Positions 22,225 through 33,564 of a DNA stretch of 64,000 nt are shown piece by piece (the stretch's first letter is position 1; every line of letters starts with the position of its first letter). The notes beneath the pieces were generated by a model. That model worked only from the letters and a program-made list of their open reading frames with translations. It did no database searches and was not told the origin of the DNA. Source of the DNA: Ceratobasidium sp. AG-K (taxonomy: Eukaryota > Basidiomycota > Agaricomycetes > Cantharellales > Ceratobasidiaceae); the NCBI GenBank assembly GCA_037039685.1, contig JAWNGF010000002.1, positions 62,001-126,000 of the forward strand, in the 5' to 3' direction. Both the position numbers and the translations under genes were made by a program.

Positions 22225-25200
22225 TTAAGTGGATCTGCCTTGCACGCCAATGCTGGCCATCAATGCCTGCCAAGTATAGTCTACATTGTTTGGAGTTGGA
22301 GGTTGTCTCTGTTGTGAAAAGGGCAGCGGTTGTTGCCCTGGATAGGTATAGGCATTAGTCGGTGGGTAATTATAATAGGAGGTGGGAGATTGTGGACCGA
22401 GCATCCCTGGATGAGGTGCGACGAGTGGATCGTCACAACCGGAATCGAAGTGCGAGTGACTGGGATCCATATGATGATGGCTCGAGAGTGCGCCAGAGCT
22501 GGAGGGTATATTCACGCCCTGGGGATAGCTACTCAAGTACGAGTCCAAAGCGTGTGGGTCACTTAATGGATCTGCCATTGCAATTCCTGATGCAACACTG
22601 CCCGATTCGTCGGAATAAGGGGATAAGGTTGAACTGGTGGACTGGCCACTTCGGTACCCAGTTGTGTGCCCCTGAAAGGTAATGATCCGAGTTCGACCGC
22701 CTATCAAGGTATTATCTTCTCTTCCACTATCGGAATTGGTAGAGGGGCTGTTATTAAGCGAAATGATCGCTGGGTGACCCGAGTGATATTCCTTGAACGC
22801 AAAATGGGCCCGTTGATGAAGCTTTAGAATGGTTGGCTAGATTGAATGCGGTCAGCCTTCACGCCACTGAGTTTCCGAAGGTAACATACCAAAGCCCTCC
22901 GTGCGCGGCAGGCGTTTTGTGCCTGGCTGAATAGTTCGGAGACATCATCTAACCCCTTCAACGCGGCTGCTGAAAGCGATGATCCTGGGCAGCGAATAAC
23001 TAATGCGGCGAGGATAGTCTGTATATATGCTTAGTTATCATATGCCCGCAATATCAAAGGGAACGCGAAGCTTACTGCGCCAGAGAAAGCATGACTCCAA
23101 AACAACCAAAATCTCATAGTAAGATCCGGTAGAAGACTGAAGAGGCTTTTGACCGCTGCTAAATACCGTACTAGTAGGAAGATCCTGGTGAGCGAGGCCT
23201 GAATCGGGTCATAGAAACCCCACCTACAGACGGATTCGTGGATAGCCATAACTGAATCTGCATATCGGCTCTTGAGTGGGTCGTCAGGGGACTCGGTAAT
23301 CGCCCGTGCAAAGAAGCTCCGGTGCAAATGTATTAGAATTGTCTCCGGCACACAGAATGTCAGATGACGCTCGAGTTGAAGTGGATTGTCGACATATAGT
23401 GCTGTCTCTTTGTATTTGTTGCCGAGAAAGCCCGGAACATGCAAGTGAGGTGGGCCCTCGAACTCGCGAAGCCGCCTGTGTAATTTCAGCACTTTCTCGT
23501 ATGATGGCGCAGTTGCACTAAAGGCCTAAAATATTCGATTGAGTTTGGACATCGTCTAGGGATACGGTAGTTCCATACCCCGTCTAAGACCTCCAAGAGT
23601 AGCCTGGCAAATACAAACTTCACCCGTTGGTCTGTCCCAAGCATTAGATGAAGGCTCAAGGAAGTTGGGATATGTTTGGACGCACAACTTGGTTCAATCA
23701 AGCCATCCTCGTTCATCTTCGCTTCCGGATCCTTTGGCCATTCGGTATCTGTATGTATGCTAGGTCCAAACGTGAATATTCGGATCATAAGATGACCATT
23801 GTAGTGGCTCTTACGCGGCGATACTCGGTGGCCGGCCGAGCCCAATCGCTACCCAAGCGTCAAACGCCCTCAACTGAGGTGTTTACATATGAGCCTGGTG
23901 TTCGCATGAGATTGATAGGGACCTCACCTCCCACCAAAGTGCTCGACGTAATTCCGCCTCTGCGGGATCTAAGTCCCATCTCTTGCCGTCACGGTGAAGC
24001 CCAATCTGCGTTTAGTTAGAAATCGAGGAAGCGAAGCGACGATAAGGGGCACTCACACCGACAGCGAGTTTTATACCAAGACCAATAAGTGCCCAGTGGT
24101 GCATCGGAGAATCCTTGTTGTCCGTCAGTTGGCAGAAGTAGCACATTAGTAGCTAAGGAACGTAATCAGGACGCCAACTCGCAGTTTTTCCGCCAGGCTT
24201 ACAATTGACTGGATTGCGGAAATAGTGGTATTCTCCGAAATGCAGTCAAGCGCCAATGCTGCTCGTGCCAGCATATGGTACTGCTCTGCATCTTGATGAT
24301 ACGGAGGAAGGTCGGTGTTGAGTTGAACACCTGACATAAAAGCATGAAATAAGCACCTCGTCACAGGTACTAGAAGTTTTAAAAGGTTATACCAACGGCA
24401 AGAATGCCTAGGATGAATTTACACGTAAGCTTTGTGGATACCAAGAAGCACTTAAGTGCCTCAAATCGCTTACCGAACATTACAGAATATTGGTGAGCAG
24501 TGCACGCGTCGACGTTATTCGGGGTTCGATACATGCGGTTGAAAATCTAGACCCCAGTCGATAAGCATACATGGCGAATATCAAGTTGCCAAATATGAGG
24601 TTTAGTACCGTTTCAATAAACTGGCTTCTTGGGATAGGATTGTACCTTGGACACAGTTAGCCGCACTAGTCATGACGTGGTGAAGGTAAATAAATGGTAA
24701 CTTACAACCAGGTTGCGTTCATGAAGTAGAACTCGCAAATCGACCATGCCTTGTCTGCGGTAGGTAACAATGCCCGCAGCTGCTGCTTAACCTCCTTCTC
24801 GTTTCCGCGGACAGGAGTGAAGGGAAACGATTTGGACAGATGCTGGAGCTCCACGTTGACTGTGAACCCAAGTCGACCAGTTGTGGAAGAGCTTATTGAA
24901 GGTTTTACGTCGAATGACTCGTCGGGCTAAATGACAATTAGCACCAGTATAACAACACGAGCAGATTTTCGCACCTTGATCAAGAACTCGGCTCCTGCTG
25001 TTCCCCCGTAGAACACAGATCGTCCTTCGCTTTCGATGGTCAGCGTTCCAATCGCATCCAGAACCTCGGGGGCTTGTTCTGGCTCAACCGTCTCACTATC
25101 ATCCATACGACGACGTTTGGCTTGAGATGGAGCAAGTTCAGTGCCAAGGGGAGCTTTCAGCTCAAGCAAGTCCTCTCTCAACAACGGGTGAGGTTGAGAG

Positions 25201-25656
25201 GAATGAGCGGCTTGAAGTGTTCCAAGAGCATTCTCCAAAATCGATATGCGATCTTGAAGTTGAATGATCTTTTCATGCAATTCTTCGGTGTTCGCAAGCA
25301 CGAACCTAATGCATCAAGGCGCTTTGCATGCTGCTCAACCTCTGAATAAGAATAGGCTCACCTGTTGCCTTTGCCTGTCGTGAGCTGGCCATCGGGGCAT
25401 ATAGAAGAGCACCCTCGCTTCACGCAAGAGTGGCAAGGCACCTGTCTGTCACATCGCAACTTCAACCTGTAAGCCATCCGACCAAAACGGAGATTAGGCT
25501 GGCGGCGTTTAGATTAGTATAAGAACCGCGTTGATCGTACCGTCTGCATTCTGCACACGACAAAGCCCCCCTACGACGCCTGCTACCGGAAGAGCCATTC
25601 TCTTGTGCATTCGAGGCATTCTCGGTATCTTGAGGAACAGTCGAATTGGATTGCAT
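22225..25656 (-). CDS. Zn2Cys6 transcription factor with fungal-trans domain
   Basis: Nuclear DNA-binding regulator. The start at 25656 gives an N-terminus with a binuclear zinc cluster: Cys34, 37, 44, 50, 53 and 62 (CAECRRLKLRCDRQ, then CHSCVKRGC). First exons: 25541-25656, 25362-25466, 24975-25305, 24706-24926. A coiled-coil-like segment (EELHEKIIQLQDRISILENA) follows at about 83-102 for dimerisation. The middle region has the fungal-specific domain landmarks: IGLGIKLAVGIGLHRDGKRW, AELRRALWWE and AIGLGRPPSIAA. The tail (22225-22700) is Ser/Pro/Tyr-rich and may activate transcription. More than ten short introns all keep the frame, so the gene looks intact. Target genes cannot be told from sequence. 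Confidence 0.88.
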
Positions 25657-28063
25657 AGCTATCGACTGAATCAGAAGACCAAAAAGACAGGTGGGAGCTG
25701 AGGCAGAATGGATCCGGAGGATATATGTACTCGAAATCACTACGTACAACATAAATTCAAGAAAGCGCTAGCACTCCTCACAACTTCGGAACTGAGTGAT
25801 ACTGGAGGCGCCCCAGAGTAACGGAACGCTGGAAGATCAAGGATGCACCTTACCGCACATGCATCAGCGCAACAACAGTACCAAGTTCCGTGAGAAAAGC
25901 CGCCGGATCTGGTTTGCCGAGATTTGTAGCTCGGTACGCACACGTGGAATTGTCTCCTCAGGCGATGCCGCGAGTCGGTATTGATGTCCTGGTGGTATGT
26001 ATGGTCATTCGGGCCTCTCGGCGTTGCATGGCGAATCCGTCTGTAAAGAAGACTGCGGGTCAATTCCTGTCCCAAGATCGTCCACGATCGTACGTACTGG
26101 GTATAGTGCTCAACTTCCGAATGGAAGCGTCATTGTGGCCAGTGGGATCAGTCCAGCTTGGCGGAGGGTTTGCATACGTAATCCAATACAGTAATATACA
26201 GCTCCAAACCTAGTTCGTGGATTATATGACCTTGAGTCTATTGAACATATGGCGTATTTATTGCCTCGCTACACAAGCCTAGCTAACAGTCTTGGCCTCA
26301 AGTGCCGTGACCTTTCAGTGCACTTCCACCAAGTGTCCCGACTCCTAGCTACTCCTACACCTCTCAAGTCAACCAATAACCGTCGTACCTTTCCCAACTC
26401 GAGATCTCCTTATTCTAGTCAATACCTGACTTTGTAAGTTGCGTATAGTGCATCAAGGTAAGATATAGGCACTGGATTTACAGCTCCACCTTCAATGCGG
26501 GGCCTTGATGTGCAATCTGATCGCTCCGAATTCACAAGGCTCGATCATTCCTGCGTAGCGCGACCACCAAGTCCATGATCAATTTGACAATGATACATGA
26601 CGCATCTGGACTATTTTAAATGTCATCTAAAGTCTCTATTTCGGCTGTAGAATCTGGGTCTCGACGGAGCATAATGTTAGACGTGGCAGCGTCGCACTGG
26701 ACGCAAATATTAAGCACATGGAATTACCCAAGGTACATTTACCTGATCGACACCCACTTCGCCACTCTGAATCACTTGGAAGTTATTGATCGTCGACCCA
26801 AGATGGGGGCATCCAATAGTATGGTTGTGATGCTTCAATATGACATGCCAAATTTGACCAAGTTCCCCCATGTTGAACGACGGAAGTCAAAGGCTTGATG
26901 TCGCCGGCCCCGACCAATATGAACCCGAGTCCTTGGCCAAACGGCTGTTGCTTGACCTTGTGCGAAACAAGTTTTGTCGTCAATGCAGAGTGAAATCACC
27001 TTTATCGCCGCCAAGTGTGTCCCTATCTCCGGCAACCCTACCTGCTGGTGCGATCTTCCTTCACCAATTGACATTATATGCGGCTACGCGATCGGCAAAT
27101 GATACGCGGTTGTGAAAAGCTGATCAGATCTTACTTAGATAAATCGCCCTGCGTGTTTCTTTTTGTGCCTCGGCGGCCCTAACCTTGTCTGAATGCTGAG
27201 GACTATGGCAAGTAGTAACGTGGCCGCACAGGTGGCTGTGATGATTACTACGGTTCGCAGGAGCGAAATCATCAACGGAGGTGTATGTAAGTCTGTAGTA
27301 CTTGACCACGGGATGAATTTCTTGTGGGCTTGGCTTGATAGACACTCAGAACATGACAACCAGAATGAATTTGGACGCAAGGCACCACGGACGTGAGCAG
27401 GTAAGCATTACTGGGATCATGCGCCAGGCCCATCGCCGCATTAGATATACCTCTAATTCATACCGCTCGTTTTCCGCGTGTAGTTAATTCCCCCCTCGAC
27501 AGGGGCAGTCTTATTTTGTACACTTTCATGTTTGGCATGCCCGCGTCCTCTCCTCGTTTTCGACGATATATTGGACATTGACCACCATTTCTTAGTCTTA
27601 CCCCCTTATTCTGACCAATCGGCTCTTGTCGATCGATTAGAGAATGCGAATCCACGCTCACGCAAACCACAATAAAGCGAATTGTTGAGGCTTTTTTTAA
27701 CCCGGCTTCGGTACCCGTAACAATGAATGGGTGGACCTGCCGCCGTGGCATCCGAACCCCAAGTCCAGTATAAGCGATTGATTCTTATTATACGCGAAAG
27801 AATCCAGAAAAGATGATCCAATTCCCCGTTCACTTCCCCCCGTCGGTGCGGTCAACCCCCGGTCATTTCCGTGTCGTAACGCCGTTCGAGCTAGGACTAC
27901 GCCACTACGTGTAGCAATGGACCGGATAATTCACCTTAGCATATAGAGGGTCTACTGCACTGTTTGCTCGGCGCGGCGCATATTTCAACCATTGAGGAAA
28001 GATGAAGTCAGGCCCATCAAGAGGAGCAACCGCAACGCGAGTGTATATGTCTCGACGCTGTTT
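25657..28063. other. Long stretch without recognisable genes
   Basis: About 2.4 kb with only short overlapping ORFs and no family I recognise on either strand. A minus-strand stretch near 27200-27300 encodes one hydrophobic segment (LLRTVVIITATCAATLLLAI) but has no supporting gene structure. It is probably decayed transposon or gene debris next to the assembly gap. Confidence 0.4.
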
Positions 28064-28163
28064 NNNNNNNNNNNNNNNNNNNNNNNNNNNNNNNNNNNNN
28101 NNNNNNNNNNNNNNNNNNNNNNNNNNNNNNNNNNNNNNNNNNNNNNNNNNNNNNNNNNNNNNN
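28064..28163. other. Assembly gap (100 N)
   Basis: Exactly 100 undefined bases, the conventional length for a gap of unknown size. Linkage between left and right sides depends on scaffolding. Confidence 0.98.
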
Positions 28164-29096
28164 TCGCGGCTTTGACCCATACTCCTGAACCAGGCGCACT
28201 GAGCATCACAGAATCCAAGACGATGTCACGCGAGGCGGACGCGGGGTTTGTTTGGACCAACAACAGGAGACCGTGTTCCGGTTGGGGAGACACTGAGCTT
28301 TGGAATTGAGGCCGAGCGAGACTTCGTGAGAGTGCTCAGCCTACGTTGGCTCAGGACCGGGATTGATTGTGCTCATCGGATAGACGGTGTACGGAGACGA
28401 GTGTAAATTTGGCGATAGTAAGTTCAGTCTACTCTCCTTTGTTGAATGGCCATCCCTAAGAAGGATTTTAGGCAAGCTTCTTCGCGAAGAGATGGGACAG
28501 GCCCTACTGAATCGATCGCATACTCAAGTGCTCGGTCTCCTGATCATAGATGCGCTCGCCACCGATTGGTCAGGGATCTACAAGGTATCAACATCTTTTC
28601 TCCTTCCTTGTCGTACGGAAGGAGCCGGGGTGGACACGCAACACTGATACTATCGACGTGTGCGGAGAACGTGTGCGAGCAGGGAGAATTGTTGCCGTTG
28701 TCAAACCAACCTAACTCGACCCGCTCTCGGATGAGTCTTTACGTGCACGTGGAGCAATTACGGACCTCGAGTCGGTCAGTATTGATACAAACAGGCAGGC
28801 CGTATTCGGGCAAGCGCTGTGAACGAACGTGCTCATGAAATTAACTGAACAATACAGTAAGTCGGAGTCCTGCTAGGCGGTGACAGACACTCTTGTGCAG
28901 CCGATGCGCATGGACACATCGAGGAGCGACAAGCCAAAGGATGATATTCGGCGTTCGGGCTCTCGCAGCAACCCAGCTCGCAAACAGAGGCGACAGCTAT
29001 ACGTTACAATATGTCTATTAGATATATAATAAATACAAATTTACACCCGTCGATGCCCATCTACATTAGGTTGAACCATACCATTCTTCTTTGCGA
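28164..29096. other. Intergenic, no gene seen
   Basis: Region right of the gap. One plus-strand ORF at about 28387-28647 contains FVEWPSLRRILGKLLREEMG but has no family match or gene structure that I can support. Confidence 0.35.
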
Positions 29097-30451
29097 TTAG
29101 TCTACCTCGAGGATGCTGGCATAGCCTGGATCGGCATGGACCAGGACCTGAAAATCATTCAGAACCTGCATATAAAATCGCATTATTAGCACGACCGCCA
29201 ACCGACAAGCTATGTAAAGATACTAACGTATTCCTTGCCCGCGAACGTGATATCGGCACCCTTGAGAATAGCGCTCGTTTTTCTTTTTATCCCGGGTGGG
29301 TTCCTCCCCAATAGAAAGCCCGCGCGACGAACAAGGGGGAGCCGTCATGCTCGTTTCCGCCTTCGACCAGGGTACCGCCATTAAACGTTCTCACGTAGAA
29401 AGGATAGGTAGCCGATTCCTTCCCAGCGCACGGCGGCCTGGTCCGCGACCAGCACTTCAGAAAACTCGATCTATTGACGTTGACACGTGAATAATAGTCG
29501 TGTCATAGCGGTCGAAACCACCCACCTCGAGCTCCTTTCCTTTCCTCCGAAACCAAACATCGCACCCTTCTTGAACCCCCGACCAGCCCTTTTCCGAAAT
29601 CTGTGACAGTGATTCAGCAAGATCAAGAGCGGGAAATGGGATGAACGCACGTATACCACCACGATGAAAAGTACGACAGACGTATAGTGGACTACCGTCA
29701 ATGTCTTCTCCGCACACCAAGGCGCCCTTGGGGATTTCAGTCCCCGTGAGTAAATACCCAAGAGACCGACCCGCTACGTTCGGATTGGATGTTAGCCCTG
29801 GGCTGGATGAGAATTACTATAGCGAACCTTGGACCATGCTCGTAAAATACCCTAGACCGCTCCTCGGCTCGTTTTATCCAAGTCTGAGGCAAGCATCAGT
29901 AGAGTAGACGACGCGGTATGATGAACGAGATGCACACCTGAAACCCCAACGTTCTGCGCGTCGTGGTGTCTATCCTTGGCGTTCTGAACGGCGTTCTTGA
30001 GGACGGAGATTGCTTGACTGACAGTCGACGCGACCTGTGGTAACATAAGTTTAACATCAGGTATTCACAAGGAGGTTAGGTACGAACAGCGACAACTTCT
30101 CCAAGTTGGGGAGCCATCGCGGCCTGAGAGTCGGAATTGGTGGGTTAGTCAACGGCTAGACGAGAAATAATCATAAGCATACCGTGGTGAGAATGAGGGA
30201 TGCTGCTGGAACTAAGGCCATGAAGCTGAGAGGAGGGACGAGGATGCGTTGAGGCAGGATGGGCGAACCCTCACGTTTATCAATGTGATATTCGCGGCCA
30301 CGAGGCAAGCGCGTGTCGATCTCCAGCATGGGATGTGCGTGAATGCCGAGCGCGTGGCCGCCTCGAGCAGGGCTGTGGCACTGCGACGATGAAAGCAATC
30401 GTGTGGGGTGATTCCTTTGAGGCCAATGGAAGATGAGTCCTTCGGTTTCAT
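29097..30451 (-). pseudogene. DM9-repeat (DUF3421-like) protein, probably broken
   Basis: Read on the minus strand, spliced segments give LPQRILVPPLSFMALVPAAS, then VASTVSQAISVLKNAVQNA, RAEERSRVFYEHA, then two DM9-like units. The first is KGALVCGEDIDGSPLYVCRT with KRAGRGFKKGAMFGFGGKER, followed by FSEVLVADQAAVRW. The second is FNGGTLVEGGNEHDGSPLFV with KGADITFAGKEYVLNDFQVL. DM9 repeats are found in secreted and cytosolic proteins of animals and fungi and can bind sugars. Between the units the frame changes, and near 29280-29290 an A-rich insertion of about 8 nt puts a TAA between HPG and the KGADITF block. The first exon is also uncertain. I treat it as a decaying gene, but alternative splicing could rescue part of it. 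Confidence 0.45.
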
Positions 30452-30871
30452 ATTATCGAGGCCTGGTCAAAGGAAGGAACCAGGTAAGAGGTTGGCAGTT
30501 TCTGCGCAATATTTAACATGCCCACCATCAATACCCAAAGCTCTACCTGTTCCTCTTCCCGCCTACTCTGGGATTGTTCTCATTTGACCATGCCTGCCTT
30601 ACCTCCGTGTGGACATGTACTTTTGCACCTTTGTTTTCTTGGTCTTGTGCTTTTGCGGCACCAAGCGGTTTGACCTCGTGTTCATGTAGCTCGTTAAAGA
30701 TGTATACAAAGAAAATAAAAATAAAAATTGGGATTCACGTGACAGTTCGCGGCTCAACCTCAACGCCAATGACGTATTGTGCTTCCGACCAGGAATAGAC
30801 TGCTTCTGACGTTAACTTTGCGGTCGCCCATAAATCCATGCGAGCAACAGTCCCCTTTTCACTACACTACC
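30452..30871. promoter_or_regulatory. Divergent intergenic region
   Basis: Separates the minus-strand DM9 gene from the plus-strand C2-domain gene and so should hold both promoters. An A-rich run (AAAGAAAATAAAAATAAAAA) lies at about 30708-30727. No specific operator is recognised. Confidence 0.4.
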
Positions 30872-33004
30872 ATGTCCATATCCAGTGACAGTGCCAAACT
30901 ATACGACGTCGAAATCGTGTTTCACAGCGCACATGCACTACCTGTATCCGACGTTCCGACGCTCTCTGCCGACCCCTATGTACTAGCATCCCTTCGAGTC
31001 CCCTCGTATGCGACCCACGAAGAGCCAGGACCACCGCCCCTCTTATTCCGAAGCCGCACAATCCATCGAACTCGAGATCCAGACTGGGGCAATGAAGTGT
31101 GGCGCATCGGAGGTGTGCCAGGCGCTGGTTTTGTGCTTCGCGTATCGGTTCGGGATGAAGACGCTGGCAAGAAAGATGATCGATTGGGCGAGGCACGAGT
31201 GTCGTTCCTTGGCCGTGAGCCGACAAAGGGTGATCCGAAACGAGGAGACCGTAGTGCCGACGTCGATTGGGGAGTCATCCGTGAAGGCCTCAATGTCGAG
31301 CGAAAGGAGGCGTCGATCAAGAAGAGACGAGGAGGTGCTCGAGCATTCGTTGCGACGTACATCACGGCGGCAGTCAGCAAGGCGGTTTCGAGGCACGGCG
31401 GAAACGTTGTTATCAGCGTCCGGGTTCTTGGATTGAGCCAGAACCAAAAGGATAGGAGAGTGTATACACTCGGTCCCAGTGAGTCGCCCACCCGATCTAA
31501 TTATTATATACTCACGATTGTAGATTATTACTCCATACATTTTTCCCCGCTACTCGGACGGATGATGGGCACCAAATCAGCCAACGCGTCCAACACCCGC
31601 AAGGCCTCCGTTTCCAATTTCCAAGCCAACAAACTGCAACTTACCGGGCCAGTACCTCGAGACCTCCAACACAAATACGTAGGATATCGACCGTTCATCG
31701 AGACTATGTTCTCAAAGTAGATCCTTCATATTCATTTCATAGACATGCGTTAATCTTTCGATATGTAGATCTGGCATATCGGGACGGCTCCTTAACCATG
31801 CGCTCAAAAAGCAACATCGATACATCTACTCTCACGACCAAGCGACCGTATATGGCCGAGTTGAGCGACACCAGGAGGCTAGCAACGCCCCCGACTCGTC
31901 CGAGTCTAAATCCAAGTCCGAGGGTCGATCGCCTTCCGCGCCCGATCAGTCTAGCTCGCATGGCGAATCCAATCCCGACCCCGAAACCCATAATTTTAAT
32001 GTCCTCGCAGCCCAGTTTCTTCATATGACCCAACACGGCGCGGGACACCGACTATATACTTATGTCATTACGTTGGATGGCCAGTGGAGGTTCACCGAGA
32101 CGGGAGACGAGTTTGCGATCGAAATGCTTAGCAAACACTCGGTACGATTGAATCTCACCCCCTGCTTGATGATATTTTGACAACTCTGCTCGTAGATGCA
32201 CGCCGATGCCGCTCGATATATTGCCTACTCGGGCGAGTTCTTTGTTCGTCGCGTGGGGACCAATGGGTGGGAAGACGACCGTGAGGAGGAGCGCGACGCT
32301 CAGGTTGATGTAGACGGTGACAATGAAGACAAGGGCCGAAAGCACAATAAACATGAGACTCGTCCGACCAAGGCCATCGAGAAAGCTCAACGCCACCCCC
32401 CGTCTGATTACGAGCTGGTGATCGACAACGACTCGGGCACGTACCGACCTGACAAGAAACTGCTACCACTGTTAGGCGAGTACTTGGACAATGAAGCGAA
32501 TCTGGGTACGTGTCGACATCTACTCATGTTCTCAGCGCACTAATTGTTTGTGTAGGAGGTCCCGGCGGTCTCGGCAAAATTACGCCGATGGACGGGTTCG
32601 ACGAAAGTTTGAAGGAGATGAAGAAACGTCGGGCCGAAGCGAAGCAAAAGGCCAAGTCCAAGTCGGGCGACGAAGGTGAAAAGTCTAGGCCCATGGTCCA
32701 ACTGCGGAGGGGAAGCTCCGTCTCGAGCGCTCAAGCTGATGCGGCCGGACTGGGACGGACGAGTATGTCCAGCGACGAGGTCGAGCGAATGGTGAGCAAG
32801 GGCGCAGAGGAGACAGGAAATGGGAATGTGCAGATGTCGGACGAGCGTGGAGAGCAGGCAGACGGACAGGAATCCAAATCGAACGGACACGCAGTGGTTG
32901 GCAATGGCTCTACGAACGGGACGACGCCCTCTGGCGCCGATGCCGGAAAGGAAAAGCTTCCAGAGCTGAAACAGGGAGCGGTTCAAGTGCTTAGCACGAA
33001 GTAA
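30872..33004 (+). CDS. C2-domain protein, conserved fungal type
   Basis: Exons 30872-31478, 31524-31716, 31769-32141, 32196-32505 and 32556-33004 sum to 1932 nt, giving 643 aa. The N-terminal C2 domain (about residues 8-190) has YDVEIVFHSAHALPVSD, SADPYVLASL, RTRDPDWGNEVW and LRVSVRDEDAGKKDDRLGEA, that is the Asp-bearing loops expected of a Ca2+/phospholipid-binding C2 fold. The middle contains a conserved fungal block: YTYVITLDGQWRFTETGDEF, AIEMLSKHSMHADAARYIAY and SGEFFVRR. The tail is charged and low-complexity (KKRRAEAKQKAKSKS), likely disordered. The role is probably peripheral membrane association; no enzymatic motif is seen. The gene appears intact and converges with the BAR-like gene downstream. 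Confidence 0.85.
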
Positions 33005-33564
33005 TTTACTACGTTTCTTTCGTAATACCCTTCGAATCGTCTATTACCCTGTACACCCAGCTTGACGCAATTTTGGTTTCCCCTCGAGTCTATTATTATA
33101 CTATTGTTGCTGTTAATAATGTAATATGACACTACTCCTACTTGGCCGAACGCTCTCCTCAATGGACTCCGTGTTCCTCTGTTTAGTTGAGGTATTTTGG
33201 ATCGCATGATTTCAACGTTTCGAGACTGGCGTCGCTCAGCACCCAGCTGCCGTTGAGCAATATCCCATTGCCATCCCATGAGGTAGTTCGAGATCCCGAC
33301 ATATGCGCGACCAGTGCACGACGTATAAGCCCAGGCATTTCCCTGGGGACCTCATGACCTGCGCTCCCTCATTGGGACTTGAGGGGCTCTCAGCTTACGA
33401 CGGCTCGTTCGTTAGGTGCACTCGAGTGTGGGGATTGCGCATGTATTCATAATGTCACACTGTATCCAGTCAAAGATGTCCGACACACCCAAACATAGCC
33501 CAATAGAAACATAAAATCCAACGCAGCATGACGTGCGTCGGGCATACATATGGTATCCAGGCCT
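33005..33564. other. Convergent 3' intergenic region
   Basis: Lies between two genes ending toward each other. No ORF of note; it should contain both polyadenylation regions, for example AT-rich sequence near 33090-33130. Confidence 0.4.

Noticed and set aside
27905..28309. ORFs running through the N gap
   Set aside because: They exist only because undefined bases are read as open; no real sequence supports them.
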